50,801 nt of DNA from Desulfosporosinus sp. Lineage in GTDB: Bacteria > Bacillota > Desulfitobacteriia > Desulfitobacteriales > Desulfitobacteriaceae. Below are positions 26,355 through 35,258 of this stretch, piece by piece. Location of the stretch: the NCBI GenBank assembly GCA_031292055.1, contig JARLHV010000043.1, forward strand, positions 1 through 50,801, read 5' to 3'. The stretch's first letter is position 1. Each line of letters starts with the position of its first letter. The notes beneath the pieces were generated by a model, which was given only the letters and a program-made list of their open reading frames with translations, was not told where the DNA came from and ran no database searches. Made by a program: the position numbers and the translations under genes.

Positions 26355-27459
26355 CTACTGCACCGTTTTCGTCTTCTGAAGAAACGCTGCGATAAACTCA
26401 TCAATTTCCCCATCCATCACCGCCGACACATTCCCGGTTTCCACATTGGTTCGGTGGTCTTTAACCATGCTGTAAGGATGGAATACATAAGAGCGAATTT
26501 GACTTCCCCAAGCAATCTCTTGTTGCTCACCGCGGATTTCCGAAATCTCAGCCTCTTGCTCTTTGCGCTTTAGTTCCAGCAGCTTGGCCTGCAAAACTCG
26601 CATAGCTGCAGCTTTATTTTGCGTCTGTGAGCGTTCACTTTGACACTGGACAACGGTCCCGGACGGCAAATGGGTTATTCGGATCGCCGAATCCGTCTTA
26701 TTGACATGCTGACCGCCTGCCCCACCGGATCGGTAGGTATCGATCCTCAAATCCTCGGTATCAATGATTATCTCATTATCCTCCGTCACTTCCGGAATAA
26801 CATCTACTGATGCGAACGAGGTATGACGACGTCCTGAGGCATCAAACGGTGAAATTCGCACTAAGCGATGCACGCCTTTTTCAGACTTAGCATAACCGTA
26901 GGCATTTTCCCCACTGAAGGACAGAGTTGCACTTTTGATACCCGCTTCCTCCCCAGGTAGAAAGTCCAGCGTCTCCACTTTGTAGCCATGCCGTTCTCCC
27001 CAACGTATATAGAGCCGATAGAGCATTTGCACCCAATCCTGTGCTTCCGTGCCCCCAGCTCCCGCGTGTAGGGTCAAGATGGCATTATTGCGATCATATG
27101 GCCCACTGAGCAGAATTTCCAACTCCAAAGCCTCAAACCGTCGTTGCAGGGACTTCACCCCTTGCTCAATCTCCGGCTCAAGACTTACATCGTCTTCCTC
27201 TGTCGCCAACTGCCAGAGGGTCTCAGTCTCCTCAAGTTTCTGCTCTAGTTCGTCGTAAGTTTTGACTTTACTCTGATGATTGGCTAACTCTTGCATAATT
27301 TTCTGAGCTAAGACGGGATCATCCCACAAACCCGGCCGTTGAAACTCCCGCTCCAGGGAGCTAATTTTTTCTATACGCTGAGAGACGTCAAAGGGAAACC
27401 CTCAAATCTGCCAAGCACAATGTTAACGTTTCCAGTTCTTTTTTCCAATCAGCAAGCAC
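26355..27459 (-). CDS. prfB: Peptide chain release factor 2 (+1 programmed frameshift)
   Basis: RF2 terminates translation at UGA and UAA. The gene is in two frames: GTG 27459 reads 23 codons ending CTT (27391), meets UGA at 27390-27388, and resumes one base later with GAC from 27389 to the stop at 26355, giving 367 aa. The junction reads ...RVSL/DVSQRIEKI, matching RF2 proteins. SPF (the stop-codon recognition tripeptide) occurs in VRISPFDASG, and the catalytic GGQ in SGGAGGQHVNK. It sits 22 bp after secA, the usual neighbour. Protein level is autoregulated: low RF2 leads to slow UGA decoding and more frameshifting. Confidence 0.95.
27387..27402 (-). promoter_or_regulatory. RF2 frameshift signal
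   Basis: On the minus strand the slippery site CTT TGA C is preceded by AGGGTTTCC, whose AGGG acts as the internal Shine-Dalgarno-like stimulator 5-6 nt before CTT. The canonical form is AGGGGGTATCTTTGAC; here the purine tract is shorter, which may give lower frameshift efficiency. Confidence 0.9.
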
Positions 27460-27481
27460 TCTCTATTCACCCTTCCAAAAC

Positions 27482-29986
27482 CTATTTCTTCTTTTCCGCT
27501 CCGCAACACTTCTTATACTTTTTCCCACTTCCACACGAGCAAAGATCGTTGCGTCCGATCTGTTCTCCAGTGTGCACAGGTTCGCTGGGTTCACCTACAT
27601 AAAGGTTCTCGGTCACGATCCGAGGCTGTTCCTGAACTTCTTCCCTAACTTGAGGCGTCACCCGCATTATATAGCGAATAATTTCATCCTGGATGGAATC
27701 AATCATCGCTTGAAACATTTCAAATCCTTCGCGTCTGTACTCAACCAACGGATCTTTCTGACCATAAGCACGCAGACCAATTCCTTCACGCAGCATATCC
27801 ATCGCATCAAGATGATCCATCCATTTGCTGTCCACAACCTGAAGCATCACCGCACGTTCAATTTCCCGCATCAAGTCAGAGCCGAACTGCACTTCGCGAC
27901 TCTCATAAAGTGCGTTAGCTTGTTCTATCAGCATTGTTTCGATTTCTTCTCTTGACATGTCTGCCAACTGTTCAGGGCTTAAATGGATTCCTGGCAGAAA
28001 GAAACTTTCAATATAATCGGCTAAAGCCGCCAAATCCCAGTCTTCTGGGAACGAGCTTTCTCCACTAAACATACTGATGCTGTCGACGACCGCCTTTTCC
28101 AACATGTCCATCATATTGTCACGAAGATTTTCGCCCATAAGCACCGCCCGACGCTGGGCATAAATCACTTCACGTTGTTGATTCATAACATCATCATAAT
28201 CGAGGACATGTTTCCGGATGTCAAAGTTGCGGTTCTCCACACGCCGTTGGGCGGTTTCAATGGAACGAGAGATCATTCTCGATGTAATTGGCATGGAATC
28301 GTCCATCCCTAATTTGTCCATAATGCCCATAATATTGTCCGCACCAAACATGCGCATCAGGTCGTCTTCTAAGGAAATAAAGAATTGGGTTGATCCTGGG
28401 TCCCCTTGGCGTCCAGCACGTCCCCGCAATTGGTTATCAATTCGCCGAGATTCATGCCGTTCTGTCCCGATGATATGCAATCCACCAAGTTCAGACACGC
28501 CCTCACCCAGGATAATATCCGTTCCCCGACCCGCCATGTTTGTGGCAATCGTAACCATCCCGCGCTGTCCAGCCTGAGCGACAATTTGAGCTTCTTTTTC
28601 ATGGTATTTGGCATTAAGCACTTGGTGGGGAACTCCGCGCCGCCCCAACAGATCGCTTAAATGCTCAGATTTCTCGACGGAAACTGTTCCTACGAGTAGT
28701 GGTTGTCCTTGGGCGTGGCGCTCAATCACACTTTCCACTGCCGCCAGGAACTTCCCTTCTTCCGAACGATAAATTACATCCGGCTCATCGCTCCGGACCG
28801 CTGGCTTATTGGTGGGAATTTCGACAACATCGAGCTTATAAATCTTCTGAAACTCCGGTTCTTCTGTCATAGCCGTTCCGGTCATCCCCGAGAGTTTCTT
28901 GTACATACGGAAGTAATTCTGGAAAGTAATAGTGGCTAAGGTTTGTGATTCCTTTTCGATCTTCACGCCTTCTTTGGCTTCAATCGCTTGATGCAAGCCT
29001 TCACTATAACGACGACCGAACATCAAACGACCGGTGAATTCATCAACAATAATGACTTCTCCATCTTTAACCACGTAGTCACGATCCCGTTTGAAAAGGG
29101 TTTGGGCTTTTAAAGCCTGATTGACATGATGAGCTAACTCCGTATGGATATCCTCATAAAGGTTATCCACTCCCAGCATGCTCTCCACCCGACTAACCCC
29201 TTCTTCCGTAAGGGTGACAACCTTCTCTTTCTCAATGACTTTATAATCCTCTTCCGGTTTCAAACGAGGAATGATCATTGCTACCCTAAAATATAATTCC
29301 GTGGGCTTATCCGCCTCCCCGGAAATAATAAGCGGAGTTCGTGCCTCATCAACGAGAATCGAGTCCACTTCGTCAACGATAGCATAATTAAGTTGACGCT
29401 GAACCAAAGCTTCTGGCCGAGTGACCATATTATCCCGCAAATAATCAAAACCAAATTCGTTATTTGTCCCATACGTAATATCTGCGGCATAACTATCCCG
29501 ACGTTCCCCATAGTTTAAGCCATGCACAACTAAACCAATCGAAAGACCCAGGAACTGGTGAATTCGGCCCATCCATTCACTGTCACGACGAGCCAAGTAA
29601 TCATTGACCGTCACGATATGAACCCCTTGACTTGTCAGGGCATTCAGATAGGCCGGCAAAGTAGACACGAGGGTCTTCCCTTCTCCAGTGCGCATCTCAG
29701 CGATCCGACCTTCATGAAGAACCATACCCCCAATCAACTGCACATCATAGTGGCGCTGATCAATTACCCTTCGACTGGCCTCTCTAACAACCGCAAAGGC
29801 CTCCGGCAACAGACAATCCAAACTTTCACCCTGGTCCAAACGCCCTCTGAACTCTACGGTCTTGCCACGCAATTCGTCATCGCTTAGAGCTTGGATTTTA
29901 GGTTCGAAACTATTAATCACTACAACGCGCTTTTGATATTTCCGTATTTCCCGCGCATTATCATCGAACAAATCTAAAAAACCCAT
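27482..29986 (-). CDS. secA: Preprotein translocase ATPase SecA
   Basis: SecA is the motor that drives unfolded preproteins through SecYEG. I use ATG 29986 (AGGGTGG 5 nt upstream), giving [20 protein letters not shown], 834 aa, rather than the open frame to 29995. Walker A is [13 protein letters not shown]-type motif [16 protein letters not shown], and helicase motif [13 protein letters not shown]. The C-terminal zinc-binding [13 protein letters not shown] tail, which contacts phospholipid and the SecB/ribosome site, is intact. A terminator-separated hpf gene is upstream. Confidence 0.98.
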   Translation of the reverse strand: MGFLDLFDDNAREIRKYQKRVVVINSFEPKIQALSDDELRGKTVEFRGRLDQGESLDCLLPEAFAVVREASRRVIDQRHYDVQLIGGMVLHEGRIAEMRTGEGKTLVSTLPAYLNALTSQGVHIVTVNDYLARRDSEWMGRIHQFLGLSIGLVVHGLNYGERRDSYAADITYGTNNEFGFDYLRDNMVTRPEALVQRQLNYAIVDEVDSILVDEARTPLIISGEADKPTELYFRVAMIIPRLKPEEDYKVIEKEKVVTLTEEGVSRVESMLGVDNLYEDIHTELAHHVNQALKAQTLFKRDRDYVVKDGEVIIVDEFTGRLMFGRRYSEGLHQAIEAKEGVKIEKESQTLATITFQNYFRMYKKLSGMTGTAMTEEPEFQKIYKLDVVEIPTNKPAVRSDEPDVIYRSEEGKFLAAVESVIERHAQGQPLLVGTVSVEKSEHLSDLLGRRGVPHQVLNAKYHEKEAQIVAQAGQRGMVTIATNMAGRGTDIILGEGVSELGGLHIIGTERHESRRIDNQLRGRAGRQGDPGSTQFFISLEDDLMRMFGADNIMGIMDKLGMDDSMPITSRMISRSIETAQRRVENRNFDIRKHVLDYDDVMNQQREVIYAQRRAVLMGENLRDNMMDMLEKAVVDSISMFSGESSFPEDWDLAALADYIESFFLPGIHLSPEQLADMSREEIETMLIEQANALYESREVQFGSDLMREIERAVMLQVVDSKWMDHLDAMDMLREGIGLRAYGQKDPLVEYRREGFEMFQAMIDSIQDEIIRYIMRVTPQVREEVQEQPRIVTENLYVGEPSEPVHTGEQIGRNDLCSCGSGKKYKKCCGAEKKK

Positions 29987-30090
29987 TATATCCACCCTTC
30001 TTCAACTATCGTGTATTTCTTTAGTTTAACATCCTAGAGAACCCACTGCAACTGAAGCGGGCGATTTGCTCAGTGGATCTTTTAACTTCA

Positions 30091-30125
30091 AGCCAAAAGG
30101 CCCGCTAATGCGGGCCTTTTGGCTT
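30091..30125 (-). terminator. Terminator between hpf and secA
   Basis: A perfect 15-bp stem (AGCCAAAAGGCCCGC and its complement) with a TAAT loop is followed by TT on the minus strand; the A/T-rich outer stem supplies the U-tract (CCTTTT). It lies 65 nt past the hpf stop. Confidence 0.9.
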
Positions 30126-30188
30126 AAAGCGACTGTTTCTGTGTTCGTATACGCCACGCAACTTACCCGACTTATCAACTTATGCTGT

Positions 30189-30716
30189 TTAAGTCTGGGG
30201 TTGAAGCAACCCATAGTCTCCGTTGTTACGAAGGTAAACAACGTTCATCTCTTGGCTTTCCGCATTTGTAAACACAAAGAAAGTATGTCCCACCAGATTC
30301 ATCTGCATAATGGCCTCTTCCACCGACATGGGTTTCGCCGGGAACTTCTTATTCCGAACGACTTCTTCATGCGGTTCATCGTTCACAGCTGATTGTTTAG
30401 GTTCATGATCTTTCAAGACCTTAGAGCGCATCCGTTTATTAATCCTTGTGCGATATTTGTCAATTTGACGTTCCAGTTTCTCAACAACCATATCGATTGA
30501 GGAATACATATCCTCGGTTTCTTCTTCCCCACGCAAAATCATACCATGGATTGGGGCCGTTACCTCCACTCGATGCCTATCGCGCTCGACAAGTAAGGTA
30601 ACTTGGACATCCATAAACTCGTCTGAGTATTTTGCTAACTTACCCACCCGTTTCATGACATACTCTTTAAGTGCGTCCGTTAGTTCGATATGTTTACCAC
30701 GAATAACAATATTCAT
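30189..30716 (-). CDS. hpf: Long-form ribosome hibernation promoting factor
   Basis: Long HPF dimerises 70S ribosomes into inactive 100S particles in stationary phase. The N-terminal S30AE domain (residues 1-100) starts MNIVIRGKHIELTDALKEYV; a linker leads to the C-terminal dimerisation domain (about 120-175) with VVRNKKFPAKPMSVEEAIMQ and a conserved FFVFTNAESQEMNVVYLRNN core. 175 aa, typical of the long type. ATG 30716 follows AAGGGGG by 8 nt. Confidence 0.97.
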   Translation of the reverse strand: MNIVIRGKHIELTDALKEYVMKRVGKLAKYSDEFMDVQVTLLVERDRHRVEVTAPIHGMILRGEEETEDMYSSIDMVVEKLERQIDKYRTRINKRMRSKVLKDHEPKQSAVNDEPHEEVVRNKKFPAKPMSVEEAIMQMNLVGHTFFVFTNAESQEMNVVYLRNNGDYGLLQPQT

Positions 30717-30740
30717 TAATTCAACCCCCTTCTAAGATGG

Positions 30741-30769
30741 TATATATGTAATATTCCCGATTTACGCAA
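30741..30769 (-). promoter_or_regulatory. Vegetative-type promoter of hpf
   Basis: TTGCGT (30769-30764) and TATATA (30746-30741) are spaced 17 bp, close to sigma-A consensus. A start would fall just upstream of the hpf ribosome site. Confidence 0.5.
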
Positions 30770-30824
30770 AAAATCCTGCTAATTAAAAAGTTTACTGCCT
30801 ATATTTTTTATAAAATCCAAAAGG

Positions 30825-30856
30825 AAAGAATCGTTATCAATCTCAACGATTCTTTC
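30825..30856 (-). terminator. Terminator of cold-shock gene
   Basis: The stem GAAAGAATCGTT/AACGATTCTTTC with an 8-nt loop is followed by CTTTTGG on the minus strand, about 27 nt past the stop of the cold-shock gene. Confidence 0.85.
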
Positions 30857-30882
30857 GTTACTAGATTCATTGCTAACCGGAG

Positions 30883-31080
30883 TTAACGAACCATCACGTT
30901 AGACGCTTGTTCACCGCGTGAACCTTGAATGACATCAAATTCAACAGCCTGTCCCTCTTCAAGAGTGCGAAATCCAGCTCCGATAAGCGATTGAAAATGC
31001 ACAAAAATATCCTGTCCATTTTCCTGCTCGATAAATCCGTAGCCTTTCTGCTTGTTGAACCATTTGACTTTACCTAACAC
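30883..31080 (-). CDS. Cold-shock domain protein
   Basis: This is a 65-aa single-stranded nucleic-acid-binding beta-barrel that acts as an RNA chaperone. RNP1 is KGYGFIE and RNP2 is DIFVHF, both intact, within the standard [16 protein letters not shown] start. GTG 31080 has GGAGG 9 nt upstream. A 135-bp gap separates it from the ABC ATPase gene and could hold a cold-responsive leader, although no cold box was recognised. It is monocistronic, bounded by its own terminator. Confidence 0.97.
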   Translation of the reverse strand: MLGKVKWFNKQKGYGFIEQENGQDIFVHFQSLIGAGFRTLEEGQAVEFDVIQGSRGEQASNVMVR

Positions 31081-31215
31081 CTAATCCACCCTCCTTGAAT
31101 TGTCTCGCTCTAAGGGATATAGCTTAAACCACAAAATTCGGCTCATCTATTATAGGAGGATAACCAGCTTTGAACGACTCTAAACCCTTTCGAAGTACCA
31201 AAAGCTTCTCTTCGT

Positions 31216-31935
31216 CTATAATATTTTACTTAAAAAGGCCTGAGTTCTCGAATTCTTGGGATGAGCAAACACCTCGTTAGGCTCTCCCTCTTCCATAATT
31301 ATCCCCTCATCCATGAAAATCACCCGATCCCCCACTTCACGAGCAAATCCCATCTCATGAGTCACGACGACCATGGTCATCCCTTCCCGGGCTAAGTCTT
31401 TCATCACAGCCAGAACCTCCCCAACCATTTCCGGATCGAGCGCTGAAGTGGTCTCGTCAAAAAGCATAATTTTCGGTTTCATAGCTAATGCCCGCGCAAT
31501 CGCAACTCGTTGTTGTTGTCCACCTGAAAGGCGATCTGGGTATTCGTCGGCTTTATCCGATAGACCAACTTTAGCCAAAAGCTCTAAACCAATCGTTTCT
31601 GCTTCTTTTTTAGGCGTTTTGCGCACAATTTCTGGAGCGAGCACCACATTTTGCAGGGCCGTCATATGAGGAAAGAGATTAAAGCGCTGAAACACCATGC
31701 CCACTTCTCGACGAACAGCATTAACATTTGCCTCAGAGTTAAGGACAATTCCATCGACTATAATTTCTCCACTTGTCGCCTCTTCCAGCTTATTTAGACA
31801 ACGCAAGAAGGTACTCTTGCCCGAACCACTTGGCCCAATGACAACGACCACTTCTTGTTCGCTGATGTGGCAATTTATCCCTTTAAGCACTTCAAGTTTA
31901 CCATAGGATTTATACAAGTTCTTAACGTAGATCAT
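31216..31935 (-). CDS. Polar amino-acid ABC transporter ATPase
   Basis: This is the GlnQ/ArtP-class ATPase of an amino-acid importer. Walker A is GPSGSGKST, the Q-loop is in [14 protein letters not shown], the signature LSGGQQQR, and Walker [15 protein letters not shown]. The usual DEPTSALD has Thr for Pro, a known tolerated variation as the catalytic Glu is retained. ATG 31935, giving [12 protein letters not shown] (239 aa), overlaps the permease end; AGGAGG is 10 nt upstream. The long frame to 31965 is not needed. Confidence 0.93.
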   Translation of the reverse strand: MIYVKNLYKSYGKLEVLKGINCHISEQEVVVVIGPSGSGKSTFLRCLNKLEEATSGEIIVDGIVLNSEANVNAVRREVGMVFQRFNLFPHMTALQNVVLAPEIVRKTPKKEAETIGLELLAKVGLSDKADEYPDRLSGGQQQRVAIARALAMKPKIMLFDETTSALDPEMVGEVLAVMKDLAREGMTMVVVTHEMGFAREVGDRVIFMDEGIIMEEGEPNEVFAHPKNSRTQAFLSKIL

Positions 31936-32599
31936 TTTTGCCCATCCTCCTCTCCATATAGGCAACCCATTGAGAAATCAGCTGAGTCATTAAAAGATAA
32001 TATAAGGCAACCGTTAAATACATGGGAATGGGTTGAAAGGTGCGCCCAGCAATAATCTTCCCGCTATAGAAAAGCTCTTGAATTGCGATGATTGATAATA
32101 GAGACGAATCTTTAAGTAAAGCGATAAACTCGTTGCCCAAAGGCGGAATCACTCGCTTGAACGCTTGGGGAAGGACCACATAGCGTAAGGATTGGCTTTG
32201 GTTCATCCCCAACGACCGTGCTGCTTCTGTTTGCCCACGATCAATGGATTGAATTCCCGCTCTAAATATTTCGGCAATATAAGCACCGGAATTAAGGCCC
32301 ATCGCTAAGACTCCCGCCAGATACTGGTAGTTATCGGGCAGAGTATCCCAATGCAGAAGGCGAGGAACTAAAAAGTAAACTAAAAAGATTTGAACCAATA
32401 ATGGAGTCCCTCGAAAAAAATCAATATAAGCAATGGCAAGAGCGCGTACAATTTTAAGTTTTGACAAGCGAGCCAAGGCCATAAAGAGCCCAATCACAAG
32501 TCCAATCGCGACTGCACCAGCTGTCAGTTCTAAAGTAAGTAACGCTGCTTTATTCAGGATAGGGATGCTATCGACGGCTGCTGCCCAGTTCATTTCCAC
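31922..32599 (-). CDS. Polar amino-acid ABC transporter permease
   Basis: This is a HisM/GlnP-class permease. Five or so membrane helices span residues 18-215, and the ATPase-coupling EAA-like loop reads [22 protein letters not shown] near 140-160. 225 aa. GTG 32599 follows AGGAGG by 7 nt. It lies 237 bp downstream of the binding-protein gene with an intervening hairpin, and overlaps the ATPase gene. Confidence 0.95.
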   Translation of the reverse strand: MEMNWAAAVDSIPILNKAALLTLELTAGAVAIGLVIGLFMALARLSKLKIVRALAIAYIDFFRGTPLLVQIFLVYFLVPRLLHWDTLPDNYQYLAGVLAMGLNSGAYIAEIFRAGIQSIDRGQTEAARSLGMNQSQSLRYVVLPQAFKRVIPPLGNEFIALLKDSSLLSIIAIQELFYSGKIIAGRTFQPIPMYLTVALYYLLMTQLISQWVAYMERRMGKNDLR

Positions 32600-32760
32600 A
32601 GAAAATCCTCCTTATTTTTCATTACTTTAACCCAAGATAGGAATCGTCCAATCGAGACTATTCCCATGTTTCTCTTACCACTGCCTGAAATTATACATTT
32701 TAGGACAAATATATACAAGCAAAAAAAACTTCCCGGCACCCGTCGTTTTATAGCATAGAA

Positions 32761-32791
32761 AAAGGAAGGCACTATACAAGTGCCCTCCTTC
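32761..32791 (-). terminator. Intra-operon hairpin after binding-protein gene
   Basis: AAGGAGGGCACTTG pairs with GTGCCTTCCTT (one mismatch/bulge) around a TATA-containing loop, and TTTTTC follows on the minus strand. It lies between the binding-protein and permease genes, so it probably gives partial termination or 3' protection that raises binding-protein output over the membrane parts. Confidence 0.75.
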
Positions 32792-32836
32792 TATTCACTT
32801 CCGAGTGGATTCCCTATTGAATCGAAAAATAGTTCC

Positions 32837-33640
32837 TTAGAATTTCGGCGCATCCTTTTTGAACCATTTTTTGTAGATCTCATTGTATTTTCCGCTATCA
32901 ATCAATTTTTTTAACGAAGCATTCATTTTAGCGCCTAATTCTTTATCTCCCAACTTCATAGCTATTCCGTAAAATTCTTCTCCCGTGTTTCCATCCACTG
33001 ATTCAATCTGGGCACTTGGATTTTGTGCCTGGAACCAAAGTACAACTGGAGCATCGGCCACAACCGCGTCCACTCCACCATTGAGAAGATCGTTCAGAGC
33101 GTCGGGTGTTGTATCATATTTTTTGGTAGGCATTCCCAGCTTTTCAACGGCAAATTGTCCGGTTGTGTTGAGTTGAACCCCGATCTTTTTGTCTTTTAAG
33201 TCTGCTAATGATTTAAAGTTGGAACCTTTTTTCATAGCAATATACTGAGTGCTTTTAAAATACTTGTCACTGAACTGAACGTTCGTGGCACGTTCAGGTG
33301 TGATCGTCATAGCTGAAATCACTGCATCATATTTACCTGCCTGCAAAGCAGCAATCAAGCCGTCAAAAGCAGACGTCTCTATAGCCACTTTAGTGTATCC
33401 CATATCAGCTCCGAGCGCATTGATCAGATCAATATCAAAACCCGTTGGATTCTGCTTTTCATCCATATATTCAAACGGTGCATAGGCAATATCAGACCCA
33501 ACCTTCAGAACCTTTGCAACTGGTGCAGGAGTGGTCGTGGTCGTTGGGGTTGGTGTAGTGGTGCTTCCACACCCAGCAAGTGTCAAGAGACTTAGGCTGA
33601 GTAATCCGGCCAATGCAAGGCGAAACTTTCGTTTAAACAT
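32837..33640 (-). CDS. Polar amino-acid ABC transporter binding lipoprotein
   Basis: This is a family 3 solute-binding protein. The lipobox LTLAGC gives lipidated Cys24, followed by a Thr/Pro linker (TPTPTTTTTP), then the two-lobed fold: VGSDIAYAPFEYMDEKQNPT, GFDIDLINAL, and the second-lobe DLKDKKIGVQLNTTGQF. These are characteristic of glutamine/arginine/cystine receptors; the ligand cannot be fixed. 267 aa. ATG 33640 follows AGGAGG. It is the first gene of its operon and has DnaA-box-like sites 210-300 bp upstream. Confidence 0.95.
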   Translation of the reverse strand: MFKRKFRLALAGLLSLSLLTLAGCGSTTTPTPTTTTTPAPVAKVLKVGSDIAYAPFEYMDEKQNPTGFDIDLINALGADMGYTKVAIETSAFDGLIAALQAGKYDAVISAMTITPERATNVQFSDKYFKSTQYIAMKKGSNFKSLADLKDKKIGVQLNTTGQFAVEKLGMPTKKYDTTPDALNDLLNGGVDAVVADAPVVLWFQAQNPSAQIESVDGNTGEEFYGIAMKLGDKELGAKMNASLKKLIDSGKYNEIYKKWFKKDAPKF

Positions 33641-33849
33641 AATTATTTTTTCCTCCTCTTTTTTTATGAACTATTAAGATTATGTTAAGATGTTATGTAA
33701 GTATTCTCTATATCCAACTGATTTCCTGCCTCTACAAGCTTAATTACGCAATAATTTTTTATAATACAGGAAACATGTGTCAGGTCCTAAACTTTGACAT
33801 GCCAGGCATAAATTCAAAGTACAAGGTTTGTGCTCATAACAGATACAAT

Positions 33850-33937
33850 TTATCCCCCAAAGTTACGCACAGGGGGCTGTGGATAATGTGCATAAGTCTT
33901 AGGAACGCACTATTTTTCACGAAAATTTTGTGGATAA
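33850..33937. promoter_or_regulatory. Cluster of five DnaA-box-like sites
   Basis: Two perfect boxes TGTGGATAA (complement of TTATCCACA) lie at 33878-33886 and 33929-33937. TGTGCATAA, a recognised variant box, abuts the first at 33887-33895. On the other strand are TTACGCACA (33863-33871) and the weaker TTATCCCCC (33850-33858). The density is far above that of the isolated boxes seen inside ftsE (23684) and ctpA (20682). It could titrate DnaA, make the transporter operon DnaA-responsive, or be a replication-related site. Confidence 0.6.
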
Positions 33938-33988
33938 CCTTGTTGAAAGACAGTTAGCGCAGGATACTATGCACCGAATACGAGAAAA

Positions 33989-34022
33989 AAGCATTGGCCG
34001 ACTTTATCGTCAACCAATGCTT
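33989..34022 (-). terminator. Terminator of zinc-ribbon gene
   Basis: AAGCATTGG/CCAATGCTT arms are followed by TTTTTTC on the minus strand, 35 nt after the stop. Confidence 0.85.
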
Positions 34023-34056
34023 GTCATGTCAAATAATTTAATTCAAAGTGTTTGAA

Positions 34057-34359
34057 TTAATATTGTTCGCGAGCCGGGCGATGGTGCTGATAGCACTCAC
34101 GGCAGTATACTGGACGATCGGATGTCGGTTGGAAAGGAACTTGTGTTTCCACTCCGCAGTCCGCGCAAACTACAGTAAACATTTCGCGTGATCTTCCTTC
34201 TTGGGAATTACGGCTTGCTTTGCGTACATTGCGGCATTCGCGGCAACGCTGTGGTTCGTTCTCGAATCCCTTTTCTGCGTAGAATTCTTGTTCTCCGATT
34301 GTGAAAATAAAAGTCGCTCCGCAGTCTTTACATACTAGATCTTTGTCTTCAAAGGCCAT
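34057..34359 (-). CDS. Double zinc-ribbon protein
   Basis: This is a 100-aa protein with two zinc ribbons. The first pairs CKDC (residues 10-13) with CREC (near 39-42); the second pairs CADC (near 65-68) with CREC (near 87-90), the latter flanked by His. I choose ATG 34359, with GGGG 10 nt upstream; the frame upstream to 34479 runs into comFC and is hydrophobic nonsense. It is a common clostridial family (PF13451-like) without known function. Its place behind comFA-comFC may mean a nucleic-acid-related role, which is inference. Confidence 0.85.
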   Translation of the reverse strand: MAFEDKDLVCKDCGATFIFTIGEQEFYAEKGFENEPQRCRECRNVRKASRNSQEGRSREMFTVVCADCGVETQVPFQPTSDRPVYCRECYQHHRPAREQY

Positions 34360-34423
34360 GAAAGATATTCCCCTTACGTAAAAAAATGTAATAGGCTCTG
34401 CCCATCCATTAGTAATTATAACG

Positions 34424-35164
34424 CTAATCACACAAAGGCACAAGTTTTTTTTCAAGTCCAGCTGCCAAGCACAGGCCATAAATCGCTTGAACTCCGTTTG
34501 CGCGAAGGATCTCTGCCACTGCTTCCAGCGTTGCTCCCGTTGTCGTTACATCATCCACAAGCCAAACACTTCGCCCTTGAATAGCCTTCGGCTGCCGGAT
34601 CGCAAACGCACCTTTCAGATTATTCAGACGTTCCTGACGAGAAAGTGGAACTTGAGACGATGTAGGACAAGTCCGTTCAACCCCTTGAAGAATCGGTAAG
34701 CCCAATTCCCAATGTAACGCAGAGGCGAGGACTTCTGCTTGATTAAAGCCTCGTTCTGCCAGACGTGAGGCGTGCATAGGCACTGCTACTATACCGTCAA
34801 CGGCAGGAAGCTGGCTAATTGCCCAATCTGAAAAAGGACGCGCGATTGCCCCTATGCGCCGAGGATGGGCTTGGAATTTTACGCTTTGAATAAATTTCCT
34901 TAATCCTCCAGCATAATGTCCCCATGCTGTAACCTGATCCAGTTGCTGCGGACCACGTCCAGCCTCACAGTCAAGGCAGTGTCTTTGCTCTGCCAGAATC
35001 AACTTTCCGCATTTTCTACAGCGCTTCAGCTCCGGATGAAGATAGTTTGATGTACAAGTCGGGCAAATGACACCGTGCTCTCCACCACAAAATACACAAG
35101 TCAATTCATCCCCATACAATAACGCCTGTGTTAGCTTAGCCGCTTCCTGCCAAACCCCCGTCAA
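34424..35164 (-). CDS. comFC: ComF-type phosphoribosyltransferase-like protein
   Basis: ComFC has an N-terminal zinc-binding part (CVFCGGEHGVICPTC, CRKCGKLILAEQRHCLDC) and a type I phosphoribosyltransferase fold with PRPP-loop VWLVDDVTTTGATLEAVAEIL near residues 200-220. It is required for DNA uptake in transformable bacteria and conserved well beyond them. TTG 35164 follows GGGGGGAG. 246 aa, normal length. It follows comFA by 94 bp, the usual order. Confidence 0.93.
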   Translation of the reverse strand: MTGVWQEAAKLTQALLYGDELTCVFCGGEHGVICPTCTSNYLHPELKRCRKCGKLILAEQRHCLDCEAGRGPQQLDQVTAWGHYAGGLRKFIQSVKFQAHPRRIGAIARPFSDWAISQLPAVDGIVAVPMHASRLAERGFNQAEVLASALHWELGLPILQGVERTCPTSSQVPLSRQERLNNLKGAFAIRQPKAIQGRSVWLVDDVTTTGATLEAVAEILRANGVQAIYGLCLAAGLEKKLVPLCD

Positions 35165-35258
35165 GCTTCTCCCCCCTGTTCATAGTTCGAGTAAACTAAG
35201 GAACACCCCCTTAAAGAAGTGGGAGTTTCGGAATTGATAACAAATCGTGGCATAGGCC

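Larger units (their letters stand above)
33641..34056. other. 416-bp intergenic region
   Basis: There is no gene here. From the right it contains the terminator of the zinc-ribbon gene (33989-34022), a cluster of DnaA-box-like nonamers (33850-33937) and an AT-rich stretch (33641-33780) that should carry the promoter of the transporter operon. I could not settle on one -35/-10 pair. Confidence 0.7.

Noticed and set aside
27388..27390. prfB as a pseudogene because of its in-frame UGA
   Set aside because: The context is the conserved programmed frameshift site and both frames encode expected RF2 sequence.
31440..31475. Walker B change DEPTSALD to DETTSALD in the amino-acid ABC ATPase
   Set aside because: The catalytic Glu and D-loop are intact, and substitutions at this Pro are common in related ATPases.
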